64,000 nucleotides of DNA from Porites lobata. Lineage: Eukaryota; Cnidaria; Anthozoa; Scleractinia; Poritidae. This document shows, piece after piece, positions 23,401-34,200 of the stretch (position 1 is its first letter; each line of letters opens with the position of its first letter). The notes under the pieces were generated by a model. The model was given only the letters and a program-made list of their open reading frames with translations. It did no database searches and had not been told where the DNA came from. Both the position numbers and the translations under genes were made by a program. Location of the stretch: contig CALNXK010000022.1 in NCBI GenBank assembly GCA_942486035.1, forward strand, positions 2,479,501 to 2,543,500. The letters run 5' to 3'.

Positions 23401-26251
23401 TTTTCCCTAGAAATATGCTTTCCATAAAGCTACAGTGCATAATTTACGAACATAGCCCAAAATGTTTTTTTTCTGTATGCAAGCATTGTTGAAAATACAA
23501 GTGCCAAACTATGACATTACGACAACCTCTGAAAAATAAGAACCTATTAAGAACCTAATCAGCATGACCTCGAAAATTCTAGGGTCCTTTATTCGGGTTT
23601 TTACTGCACGATCAGCTGTAACTGAAATATCATTCAATTTCATTATTTTCGTGCTACAAAGTTTCGAGATTTATGTACGTAAAGAGCCCCGTTAATTAAT
23701 GTTAGAGTATCCAAATGAGAAGCATTTCAGCAGTAGATTGATATATATGTTATTTGGGATGGTTTTCCGGGTATTTACACCCCGTTGAAATCTTCTATCT
23801 TTAAATCTGGTTTAGCCTGTTCCAAGCGTTCAGATAGTGGAGAGCGGTGCGGAGTAAAGAAAGCGATGAAAAGTAGAGGGGGTCGCTTTTACTTTTTCGA
23901 GCTCCTTTTTACTTTGCACCGCTCCCCACTATCTGAACGCCTGGAACAGGCTAAATCTGGTTACGTAACAATTCGTCGGTGCATGCGGTTAACCAGCCGT
24001 TAAGTTATTTAATAAACAAGAATGATCTTATAATGTGATAATAAAAACCGTGACGTCGCAATTTGAAAATTATGTCCGAATTTTACTGGCGATCTGTAAA
24101 CAGGAAAATGAGAATTTTTCACAGCTAGTTCATGATTTCGATTTCCGACAGGAGCCCATAACCTGTTCTCGACCAACTTCTTTTCAACTTACCCGCGGAA
24201 GGGGGGAAAGGGGTATCGAGATATCGGTACCCACGGTATCGTGGTCATCTTAACTTGAAAAAATTAAATAAAAGCAAACATGCTAGCATAAAATGCATCG
24301 TGAAATGTATTTTGCTCGCATGTCAGCTACCGCTGTGCAGTACATGTCTGTGCGGGGATGCTCCACCCACACCGTACCCCTCGGTCATACTGTCTTCCAA
24401 AGAAAATGTTAAGCTTACTAAAGTAAGGAGCGACTTCAAAAGATTTCTGTTAGAAAAAGGCAAGAAAAGGATCAGCCATTTGGTGCTTCTCTTCTTGACA
24501 AACACCTGAAAAGCTATAGACTCGTTGTTGTTCACTAACGAGTTTTCAGTGCTTGACACAAGGTGTTCATTTGACTGTAGTGTCTTAAAGTATGTTTACA
24601 CTCTCTCTTCGCCGTCTGTATTGATGCGCGTTGAGCCAGGTTTGAGTTTATTTCATCCGGCCAAAATCAGTTACTAGAACTAGTAACAAGCGATACATTC
24701 TTGGCGTCCTCCGGGGTGTGTGGGGGCGCGGGGGGTGGCGGCGGTAATCAACAATGTTGTACACGAGAGGCTCCGCACCGAGGGTCAACCGCATACCTTT
24801 TTATATACCATTTTTAACAGTAAAGGCAGCCCATTCGTATACCTCAGTTATTGACAAATGTGGTACCCCTTTCACATACTAGTGTAGAACACTACACAAA
24901 TATGAATATAAATCACCAGACAGAAAGTTTTCTTGTCTTTTCCACAGCCATTTAAATGCCCCTTTTAGCTGTTAGGTCCTTTCACAGATCGGAACGCAAT
25001 GAAAGATTTCCCTACCCTTTCTCATACCTCAACTAGTGAAAGCCTCGTACCCTCTCTTATACCTGAAGCTTGAAATAGGTACACCTTTCTGGCGGAGTTT
25101 CCTATTATAGGCCATTATATAGGGAGTAAATTCCCGAGTTGGCCTCTTTCGATTATATAAGGGTACCGTAAAGCCTGATAGTGTATATACTTTTTGACGT
25201 GCTCAGTCCTAAAACAACGTATCCCTTTCGAAAACCTAAAGTAGAAATCTCTGAGAACGAAACTTGAATTAACAAAACTATTCAACTACGAGTTCCGGCA
25301 TTTTTGAATCACTCCATTAAGAAAACACTTGTTCACACAATTTTGCGTCAATCGAGTCCTTTATGTGCATATGGTGCTCTTTTTCATTGTCGTGACTTTA
25401 AAAGAAGGGAGAAAAGTTAAAACTTTTTGTCCTCTTCAACAGGGTCAGAGTTTGCGACAAAGTGTTGAGAATGTCTAGTGCGGATTATACGTATCCTAAA
25501 ATGAGGGAACACTCCATTCCCAACTCCCACTGCACCCCCATATATCCGAATTAGGTTATCACTCCGAGACTGTTCGCGTACTTCGTACCATCTTCGGTGA
25601 AAGCTGAGTTGCGTAGTGTCGTAATAAATAAGCTGGTAGAAGCTGTCTTGTAATAACAGTGTCTGAATAGGTGACTAAAATTGGACCTCTTATAAAGAAT
25701 GCGCCTCAAGGCTGTCACTGGGAATGCATGTGACCCGTGATGTGCGGTAGCCTTCGCAAGGCTGTACGTGTTTGAATTGCATAAGTGGTACGATTATGAT
25801 TTGTAAACGGCATCGCTTTTTTAAAAGATGCTCGGTTTGCTGACGAGCTTCAATCCGTTTGCAACAGTCTTTTGCTGATCATGAGATATAGACACTTGCT
25901 TACATTTAAACAGCTGTAGTTCGCAAACTTTGTCAACCGTTACAAAACAGTCTGGTCTGAAATCGTAGATTAGGTGATGACGACAATTTATATACCCTGT
26001 TTAAGGATTGATTACTGATTTCGCCACAATATCCTGCATACAGCATATATTTGATTACTTCCAGGAGGACAAATAAATTCACCTTTAGTATAAGCTATAT
26101 AACCACAAATAACAATCACTTACTCAGGAGTTTGGACTTCAGCCTTGTTTTCCATGGCATGAATTTCGCTGAATCCGTTGGGCGGATCTACGAGCTCTAC
26201 TGAAGTCTGCTTATGCGAATGACTCAACTTGTGGCGGACTTGTTTAAACAT
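14414..26251 (-). CDS. HOMER: Homer scaffold protein (EVH1 plus coiled coil), complete, nine exons
   Basis: Exons (- strand order): 26251-26124, 22474-22318, 20823-20692, 19822-19613, 17346-17243, 16804-16648, 16360-16241, 15547-15497 and 14620-14414 (stop). They join in frame to 1,266 nt, 421 residues; vertebrate Homers have about 350-370. Residues 43-150 are the EVH1 domain (VFSTRAHVFQIDP, MTFTKTSQKFGQW, GLGF), which binds proline-rich motifs of receptors and channels such as mGluR, IP3R and Shank. Residues 150-220 are a Ser/Thr/Gly-rich linker. Residues 225-415 are the coiled coil that multimerises Homer, with the family-typical ENDRLKMALAQ and KKWETELQTLK segments. The start at 26251 gives 42 residues before the EVH1 core, longer than the usual Met-Gly-Glu start; a second Met at residue 33 could be the true start. 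Cytoplasmic, submembrane. Family call is very firm. Confidence 0.96.
15171..15462 (+). mobile_element. tRNA-headed SINE
   Basis: The first 75 bases resemble a tRNA with internal promoter boxes (TGGCGGAGCGG, and GGGTTCAAGCCTCGC as B box). A tRNA-unrelated body follows with TAAATGGGTACGGGCAACA, CTAGCATGCGGCCAGGGG and CTTCATGCTAAGGAAACC, a conserved central core found in widespread animal SINEs. It lies in an intron of Homer, opposite in strand. I cannot name the family with certainty. Confidence 0.75.
17898..18074. mobile_element. MITE with TA flanks, CAGTAGAACC(TC) ends
   Basis: Begins CAGTAGAACCCCAGTAACTCG and ends TTGAGGTTCTGCTG, each flanked by TA. Inner motifs (TCGAGTTA, CTCGAACT) echo the ends. 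Lies in a Homer intron and explains the 86-codon ORF there. Confidence 0.75.
19286..19376 (+). repeat. 91-bp dispersed repeat, copy 1
   Basis: Colinear with 62448-62538, differing at only a few positions over 91 bases. Contains GCTATAACATATAGC, TAGCTCAACCAATCAGAA and TAATAGACCACTAGTTGGAT. No terminal inverted repeat or transposase seen. Confidence 0.85.
22751..23147. mobile_element. 397-bp MITE with AGGGGCACCCAAC ends
   Basis: AGGGGCACCCAAC at the left and GTTGGGTGCCCCT at the right form 13-bp terminal inverted repeats. AT-rich interior with CTAG and AAAATTCTAG motifs. In the first Homer intron. Confidence 0.75.
23162..23606. mobile_element. 445-bp MITE with CAGTAAAAACC ends
   Basis: CAGTAAAAACC at the left and GGTTTTTACTG at the right. 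The unit TAAGAACCT recurs near both ends. The ends resemble pogo-type elements, but a TA duplication is only clear on the left. In the first Homer intron. Confidence 0.72.
23813..23953. mobile_element. 141-bp foldback MITE with a perfect 9-bp duplication
   Basis: TAGCCTGTTCCAAGCGTTCA pairs with TGAACGCCTGGAACAGGCTA, and AGATAGTGGAGAGCGGTGC with its near complement. Flanks are AATCTGGTT at 23804-23812 and again at 23954-23962. Same terminal family as 30815-31028. Confidence 0.9.
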
Positions 26252-28072
26252 TGTGACGCTTAGTGAGTTCCTTTGTGTAGCTCAGATCATTGACGGCGAT
26301 ACAAGCAAACAGACGCTTTGTTTCTGTTCCGCAAACACGAGGAAATTGTCAATCAGTTCCTAATGAAAGTGCATCATCACAATGGATGTAAAAAAATCTT
26401 CGATTCACGTGCCTCTATTTTTTGCAATAGGGAGTTATATCATTGCAGTGCGGAATCACTTACCGGCTTTCTAGCAAACGAGTTTTACGTGCTTTAAAGA
26501 TAGCATAAGATTAATAGGGTCATTGGCCTTTCACCAACGGAATTCCTTTGTTAGTAATATAAAAGACGTTTTGCAAATAGCACCTTTAATTACCATAGAT
26601 ACAATAAACAAATACTTAGAGACCCGAAAGTGGATTTTGTCCAAGACGGTTGCGGGCTGCAAGTACGCGAATCTGTCCATATTGTATAGCGCGAGCATTT
26701 TTTTTCTGATCTTCCGTGGATTGAATTCGAAGTTATTCCTCTCATATTTTTTCCTTCCTCGCTAAGCTAGCTAAATGGTTGAAAAAGAAGATAAAGGAAC
26801 ATTGTTAATTTGGCGTGTCGATCAGGAGCCTGGGGTGATAGGCTCCTGGCCTTGTTTAATTATGGTCACACAATTAGAAAACGTCGTTTCGCGATGAAAC
26901 AAACAGACAGCATGCACAGGAATGTAAAAGAAGTGGCTAATGACCTATAATAGAGAAGGAGAGCTTAGTCTTCATAATCATAGAAAACCGCGCGCGACAC
27001 TACTATCTACTAAGAAAATGTGTTGGTGGTCACTAGATTCTTATCAACGGCTTTCAACAAGTTTGCAGTACTGGGCGTAAGAAAACTGATTTAAAAGCAA
27101 ACAAATTACAATAGAACTTAAAAAATTAATGGTATGACAGTACGTTAAGAATGTTAAAGGCAAATCTGAAATCTCATCCACAATGTGAATTTTCCACTGC
27201 ATCAGTACGTCTTCCTGTATGAAGGGCATCCGCCTGCTGCATCAGGTCGGTATTGCTGTGAGAAGACGTTGCGCCACGTGATACAGAGGGTGCAGTGGGT
27301 AAAAGAATCACAGGGCTGAGGGGGCATAGAACGAAGTCGCCTTTCGTAGATTACCTGCGTATAGAGCATGCTCTTTATTAAAACTGCTACAGCTACTGAG
27401 TGGCCAAAGCAAATGAGGTGGGCTTTTCACGGCAATAATCCAGTGTTCATGTCAACAGGTTGGAATATTCATATTGGTGCCCCTGCTTGAGCACACTGGG
27501 TTCGCCATTATCGGAGAACTCGGAATGGCAATGCTAGACCAAAATGACTGGGGAGCAACCTCGTCCGAGGTTGGCTGTGGAGGATCGGAAAATCCACGTT
27601 GTCCGAACTAGCGCTCGACCAGACTAACTAACTAACTATTGGTGCAAAGGTAGCTGAAGGTAATATTGACGTCATAATTTAATTTTGACAAGGGCAGAAT
27701 ACAAAGAGGATTTGATCACTCTGACGGCGTTAACTAGTCTTCAAGGATCTGTTACGCAAGGCGATTATTCTGCAACCAGTGTCGCAATTAACGGCCGGGA
27801 GTGGAGGCTGTGGGACAAGTTACAAGGAAACAGTAAAGTGTTAAGGACTCTCAGTAAACTGCCCCAGCTGTAATGGATTTTAATTTTCAATGAATCGTTA
27901 CTCAATCGTCTTCAACCTATGAAAATAAGAATCGGAAAAAGCTTGTTGTTCCAGATTCCTGGAAGGAACTGAGATTCCTGATTGCCAGCAGGAGCTACAT
28001 ATTACCAAATTAACTTAGTATCCGGTTCTTCACTATTAAGAGGTTAAAAAACTGCAATGCAAACATTCTCTT
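26252..28072. other. spacer between Homer and gene A, no gene seen
   Basis: Would hold the Homer promoter and the 3' UTR of gene A. No open frame here has recognisable similarity. A short hairpin (AGGAGCCTG...GGCTCCT) sits near 26,825-26,848. Confidence 0.5.
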
Positions 28073-28212
28073 TCAATTAAAAAGTTTATCTCGTTTCAAT
28101 GTCATCGGGTCTTCCCAATCATCATCCATGTATTCATCCGAATCTTGCCTGCAACAGCGCACCGGACAAGTGGGAAGACAATCTGCGGACCCAGTACAGC
28201 GGCTTGGACAAG
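28073..28212 (-). CDS. gene A last exon: minicollagen-type cysteine-rich domain
   Basis: Six cysteines spaced C-x3-C-x5-C-x3-C-x3-C-C with prolines after C1, C3 and C4. Minicollagen CRDs follow C-x3-C-x3-C-x3-C-x3-C-C, so only the second loop is longer here. In minicollagens these cysteines pair within the domain and then reshuffle into intermolecular bonds that harden the capsule. A short acidic tail (DEYMDDDWEDP) follows. The acceptor is TTTGTAG at 28213. Confidence 0.85.
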
Positions 28213-31200
28213 CTACAAATACACAATAGCAAAAAGGATATGAGTAAATTATATTTGATTTAAAAAGCATTTATAATTCTTTAACTCCCAAATACATGTA
28301 AGTGAATTGCACTTTAAAAATCTTTTTACAGTTTTCGCTTGTTTTTAACCAGTGCTAGATTCCTAACCCAATCCATACGCACTTTTCAATAAACGCCGCA
28401 GCCGCCCGTGTCAAATCACGTCCCTTGGGTCGTTTGAGACGTCAACGGTTTTTTCCTAAATTACTCTACTAAAAGATAGAGACTCACGTCTGAATGAGAA
28501 CGATTTGATCCATCAGGCCAAAGTTATACCGGCAGATATAATCAATTTGATTGAAAATGTCAATGGAAATCTTGTATTACTACCCACCAGTACTTCTTGA
28601 CCTGTCAGCGGAGAAATAGTGGGAAATGTACGAGAAAGCAATATTTGGCCTCCGCACATGCCCGAAATAGGAAAACTGCATTTTTGCAAGGGGAATCATG
28701 AAAAATAAAAATGTACCACCGTGCTGTTCGGCTTCCTCCATTGTTTGCTGTTTGTATCTATCGAGTAAATTTTGACTAAGTTCAAATAATACTGACCCTA
28801 TATGAAGAAAATAAATTACCTGGTTCAAACGTGGGTGCCAGTTTTTCGTAGTAGTGGTAGTGGTAGTGAACTGAAGCATTTTCTGTTAAATGAAATTTCA
28901 CTGATCAGAATCTATTCCTATATTAGCGTCTTACTATCTGTTTCCGGGTGCTTGTGACATGGGGTTAAATGGAATTTGGTTTGTAGTCACTTTTCTATGT
29001 TAGGCGGCTAGTATCCGAACCGTATTTTCTCAATAACTACTATCTATTAATTGATCCCTAAAGCTAGCTTATTCAGGGAAAATAAATAACACTTAAAAAG
29101 CATGTTACATTATAAGTTTACCGTTTAAGACTATGTCAACGTATCCTTAATTGACAACGCCTACCTTCGTAACAGTGAAAAATTTGATACTGATTAAGTT
29201 CTCGTCTTAAGCTGGGGCTGTATAGATCAGTACCCATCGTAAGATAAAAGGAAAAAAGTCATTATCAAGTAGCATTTCATTTACGATCTGACTGAAATCT
29301 TTGGAAAAACGGAGTTGTTTGACTAGAAGAAGTATTTGAATATATTGGAAGTAACAGACCTGCTGATGGAGATTGGGTGGGCGGTGATGGAGGTGTTGGT
29401 GGTGAAAAAGGTGGTGAAGGGGCTGCTTCTGAAGGCGCCGGTGGTGGAGTCTGTGGAGGTGCTGTTGTTGTCGGCGGTGACTGTGGTGGTGGAGGTGGAG
29501 TCGATGGTGGGGGTGCTGCTTGTGGCGGTGGTGGATGTGGTGGTGGTGTTGGGGTTGCTGCTGGTGATGGTGGTGGTGGGGGTGCTGCTTGTGGTGGTGG
29601 TGGTGCTGGTGGTGGAGTCTGTGGAGGTGCAACTGTTGTCTGCAGCGGCGGCTGTGGAGGAGGTGGTGATGCTGGTGGTGGAGGTGCTGCTGGTGGTAGC
29701 GGCGGCAGAGGTGGAGGATGAGGTGCTGCTTGTGGGGGTGCTGCTTGTGGCGGTGGTGGAGGAGGTGGAGGTGCTGGTGTAGGCGTTAAAGCATTGGCAG
29801 GACCAGGACCTGTGAAGACGAAAAACCTTTCTTACACTACGTATATTTATTTACTTGCGAACATGTAATGGTAAAGCTAAGGAGAAAAATCTGAAATTTT
29901 ATTCATGTCTTTCTGCTTACGCAGTTAATACTAATGCAAAAGACATACTTCATACGAAGTCTTCATGCGATTCCCAGCCATTCTGGGCGCAAAGATACTC
30001 TTGTATTGTCACAGTTTAAAAGATAAGGACTAAATATTTTGTTAACCTTGCTGGGCTGTCACTAACACCTCCGTAAAGTGAGGACAATCAGAAACCACCC
30101 GCTCTGTAATACTTGGCTGCCCATTCAGAAGGACATTTCGCTTTCCAGCTGGGTCTTCGGCATAAAATATCACGTGACTGTGCAGCTCTGGTCGGTCTAT
30201 GTAAAACCGCAGTTTAAAGCCAGATCCACTGACGAGATATACCTCGTGTTTAAGAGAAGAGTGCAGTTTGAATGGAAATCCCAAGAGGTTGATGAAGTTC
30301 AATGTGACGCATGCAGCTGAAATTAAACGACTTAAAAAGTGAATATTTCCGTGAAAGCGCTTCTTAGAACCCGTTGGGGCTGATGATGGTGACTGAGATA
30401 TCTGTCCCACAAAGTAATGAAACAGATCCAGCAGAGATGGAGGATCATATCAGCGACAGGTCAAGCGAATATGCTTAAGCGACTTTAAGTTAAAACCCTT
30501 TCACTGCCAAAAGTGGCCAAAGTCAAATTTCGACAAAATTTCCAAATTTCTTTTTGTAGAATGCCGAAAAACAAATAGCACCATGTGAAAATACTGGCAA
30601 AGAGGTTACGTTTCATTTGAATGGTCACACCACAGGATTTCATCCACAGACTCAAACGTTAGAACTACTTACTAAATAAATAGTACCATGTGAAAATACT
30701 GCTAAGAGGTTTCATTTGAATGGTCACACAATAGGATTTCATCCACAGACTCAAAAGTTATAACCATCTTGTAAGATTCCATCATTCATTCTGGAAGTGA
30801 AAGGTCGGTTATAGTAGCCTGTTCCAGGCTTTCATATAGTAGAGCGCGACGGTCAGTTGGGAGCGAGTTAAATTGTACACCGGGAAAACGGGGGGGGGGG
30901 GGGGACGAGGGGTGGCGAGAGCGAGTTCTCTCCCCCTTTCCCCCTCTAGTCCCCCCTCGTTGTTTTTTTTCTTCGTGAATTTTTCTCCCGCGCTCTACTA
31001 TCCGAACGCCTGGAACTGTTACAGGCTACGGTTATAGCCACGCTCGGAGCCGAAACAAATGGAGGAAATTGCACACATTTTAGGCGCCACTGATGAAGGG
31101 TTACGACAGATAGATATTTGCAGGAGCAATAATCGTCTTAAGGATGTCCCTTTCAAGAGAAACTTGGACGAAAGGAACAGTAAGGAAGAAGGAGCTTCTA

Positions 31201-34200
31201 TACTGAAAGATCAACTTTATTGAACTAGCGGACGTTGGTGAACACTTCAGGTTAATGGAATCTAATTTATCAAAGTGTCGAACCCCGCGAAATGTTTATG
31301 TAGCAAATGGATGTTCCACGGTGATTAGTCCTTTGTTATTATAGTCAATTTCTTAAACGCTTTCGGAAATTGCGTTCTTGTGACATCATCAGTTTGTTGC
31401 ATCTTCTTCCCATTGTTTCTTACCATGAAAGTTGTTAATTAAAAAGATAAAAATGCTCATTTTTAGTGAAACAGCTATTTGTCTAGTTCATTTTATTAGG
31501 CTTCCACCGACATAGTTTGATTAGAAACCGCCTACTTTCGCATTCAAGGCAGGCTATCCTGAAGTCAACGAAATTGTTCCATATACCTATATATAATCCA
31601 ACGCTACTCGTTTTTATTGCAGACTGAGGTGTCGGTGTTTTGGCGCGAAAACGATATGAAAGGGTTATATCGACTAACTGCGCATGTATATCTTTTAAAC
31701 AGTAAAATATTTATTGCCTGCGTCGCAGACTGCGAATTAGTGCGCAATATCGTGTTCGAATCCCGCAGAGTCGCATCGACATATGTCGGCGTTTTTGATT
31801 GGCTAGTTTCTTACACGGTTTGTGATTAGTCCGATTTGAATTGAGTGATGACAGGCCAAACACGACTAATAGCTCGTGACAAGAGACGATTATTGAGCTT
31901 GTGATAGTGTGAAACGTGGTTTAGACGAGTGCGTGGGCCAACCTCGCTCGGGTAAGAGAGAACCGTGGGAACGAGATTGTGCGTGGGCCGGCTGCAAAGC
32001 AGGCTAAATATTTGTCACAAGTTAATTACCGTTTAAAAAAGTATTAAGGAAATACGGAAAGGACTTACGTCTGCTTGGGATAGGAGCGCTTGTAATCTCA
32101 GGAAGTGGAGTCGTAGCAGTCGCTGGGCAAACTGGCAGACATGCTAGAAGACCAACGAGCGGTGGTGGTGTTGGCGGCGGGACCAAACCAGCCGGGTGCG
32201 AGAGCGGTTGCCCACTAATCGCTGGAGGTTCTACTGGTCCGAGAACGCCATAACAGTGCTTTCGCTTATCTACGCCTTCTGGAAGTGGCTCGCCTATGAA
32301 GCTACAGCGTGGAAGAACGTCTGGCTCACCTTTGTAAAAATCTAGCACTAGGTTATAATTCTTGTGCATATTTTTCCTCTTTGCGGCATGTTCACAGATA
32401 TACCAATCTTTGTGCATCGCATGAAACATTAAATTTCGAGTATACTTCATGACATTGTAAACGGTGAATGAACTGTCCTTATCTGAAAATGTTAATATTA
32501 AAACGTATATCAAAGCAGTGAATGAAAAATATGTTAAACAGTTCCGGCTTTCTTTTGGTGATAGCCATTTACAGCTATGATCAGCTATTTGGGGATACAA
32601 AACCAGCTCAAGGCTATCTCATCAGTGAACTTTCCGACCCCCAGAGGAAAGGCTAAGGGTGAAGGCGAACGTGACTGTGCACTTCAGGAAACCTTTGGTA
32701 GGTCTAGCTTTCCCACAATATAACGCCTCTTATAGAGTCCCTTGCCAGAGGGGAGGGTGTCAATGGAGTGGTAGCTTTGACGGTGTTCACAGGCTACTTT
32801 GACGGTTGACAGTTAATTTTTTCAATTTTGACGTCTGACGGTTACATTTTAGAGCTTTTGACGGTTGACGGTTTTTTTAAAAGTAGAAATTTAGTCCAGT
32901 CGATGTAAGTTGATGTAAATATTAACTTCTGTGTGATTTAATATTAACTGAATGTTTTGAAGGTTGTCTTGGTCTTTCATTTATAATATTTCAAAATGTT
33001 TTCCGATATAACCAGGTTGTAAGGTACTGTTCAGTAATGTTTAGAAAGAGTGTTTTTGAGAATATGGGAACTGGTTTTTGCAGCTTAGAAATTCTCTAGG
33101 AGCCGGATTAGTCCTTGGAGATCAGCTGATCTAGTGAGATTTGAAATACTTTGAAACTTTTTGGCAGTTAATCTTGACCTGCATCTTTGACGGTTGACGG
33201 TTAATTTTTAGGCCGTTAGACGGCTGACGGTAAACCCCATTGAGACCCTCAAAGGGTAGTTTAACTCCTAAAATCCCATGATCTCTTTTCTTTCTTTTTT
33301 TCGACAATTCGACGGTGCGAGAGCGAAGTGAGCAAGCGAGAACGAGCGCAGAGCGTGGTTTCTGGCTGGGTAGTACTTGGTGTAAGACTGACCAAAATGT
33401 CCCGCGGCCGACAAAGTATCCCGCCGTAAGGGACCGGTCATTATTTATCGCCGAAGGGGGAGGGGGGTGGCGGACGATTTTAGGAGAGATCACTTGATTT
33501 TTAGGAGAACAAAAGGGGGGATCAGTCGTAACTAAGAACCCAAAAAGGGAGGACCGCTTAAAACTTTGGAAGGATTCAGAGGGGGACCACTCAAATATGC
33601 TTGGAAAATAAAGACATGGGGGCGGGGGGGGATCGCGAAAGTCATCCAAAGTTATTAGGGGGGATCACTTCAGTGAAATAACGTTCAAAGGCCCCCCAGG
33701 CGATAAATAATGACCCGGTGGTCCCTAAACATTGCACGCGTGAGAACCCTCTGGTACCCAGGGTACTCCAAAATGCGATATTTTGAGAATATTTCAAATT
33801 TTCTTTAGAACATTAGTGTGCTAAGGAGTCTAAATAGTTTTGTACGTTCTAGTGTCAATAGCCAAATACCAAAATTTTAAAATTAATATTTAAAAGGGAA
33901 GAATTCATGTTTTCTTCAAACGGTAGAACATGCAATAAAATCTGGTTTCTTACCAAAAAGCTCCGTGCCATCTCTTTTTTTAAGTAGAAACTTATAGTTC
34001 TTTTGTCTGATAAAGTTACCAGGTGCACAAGCAGATTCAAAGGAAACAGTGTCTTTTGATTGAGTGTTTGTATACAATGCAGGAACGCGGGCGATGAAAA
34101 CATGACACCACCTATCCAAGTACAACTGACCATCCAATGATCTCCAGCAATAGTTGAGGAAGAAATCTTCCTGAAGGTAAGGTGTGACCAATGAATGAAA

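Noticed and set aside
29336..29782. Val-rich and Gly-rich + strand ORFs
   Set aside because: They are the antisense of the gene A polyproline exon.
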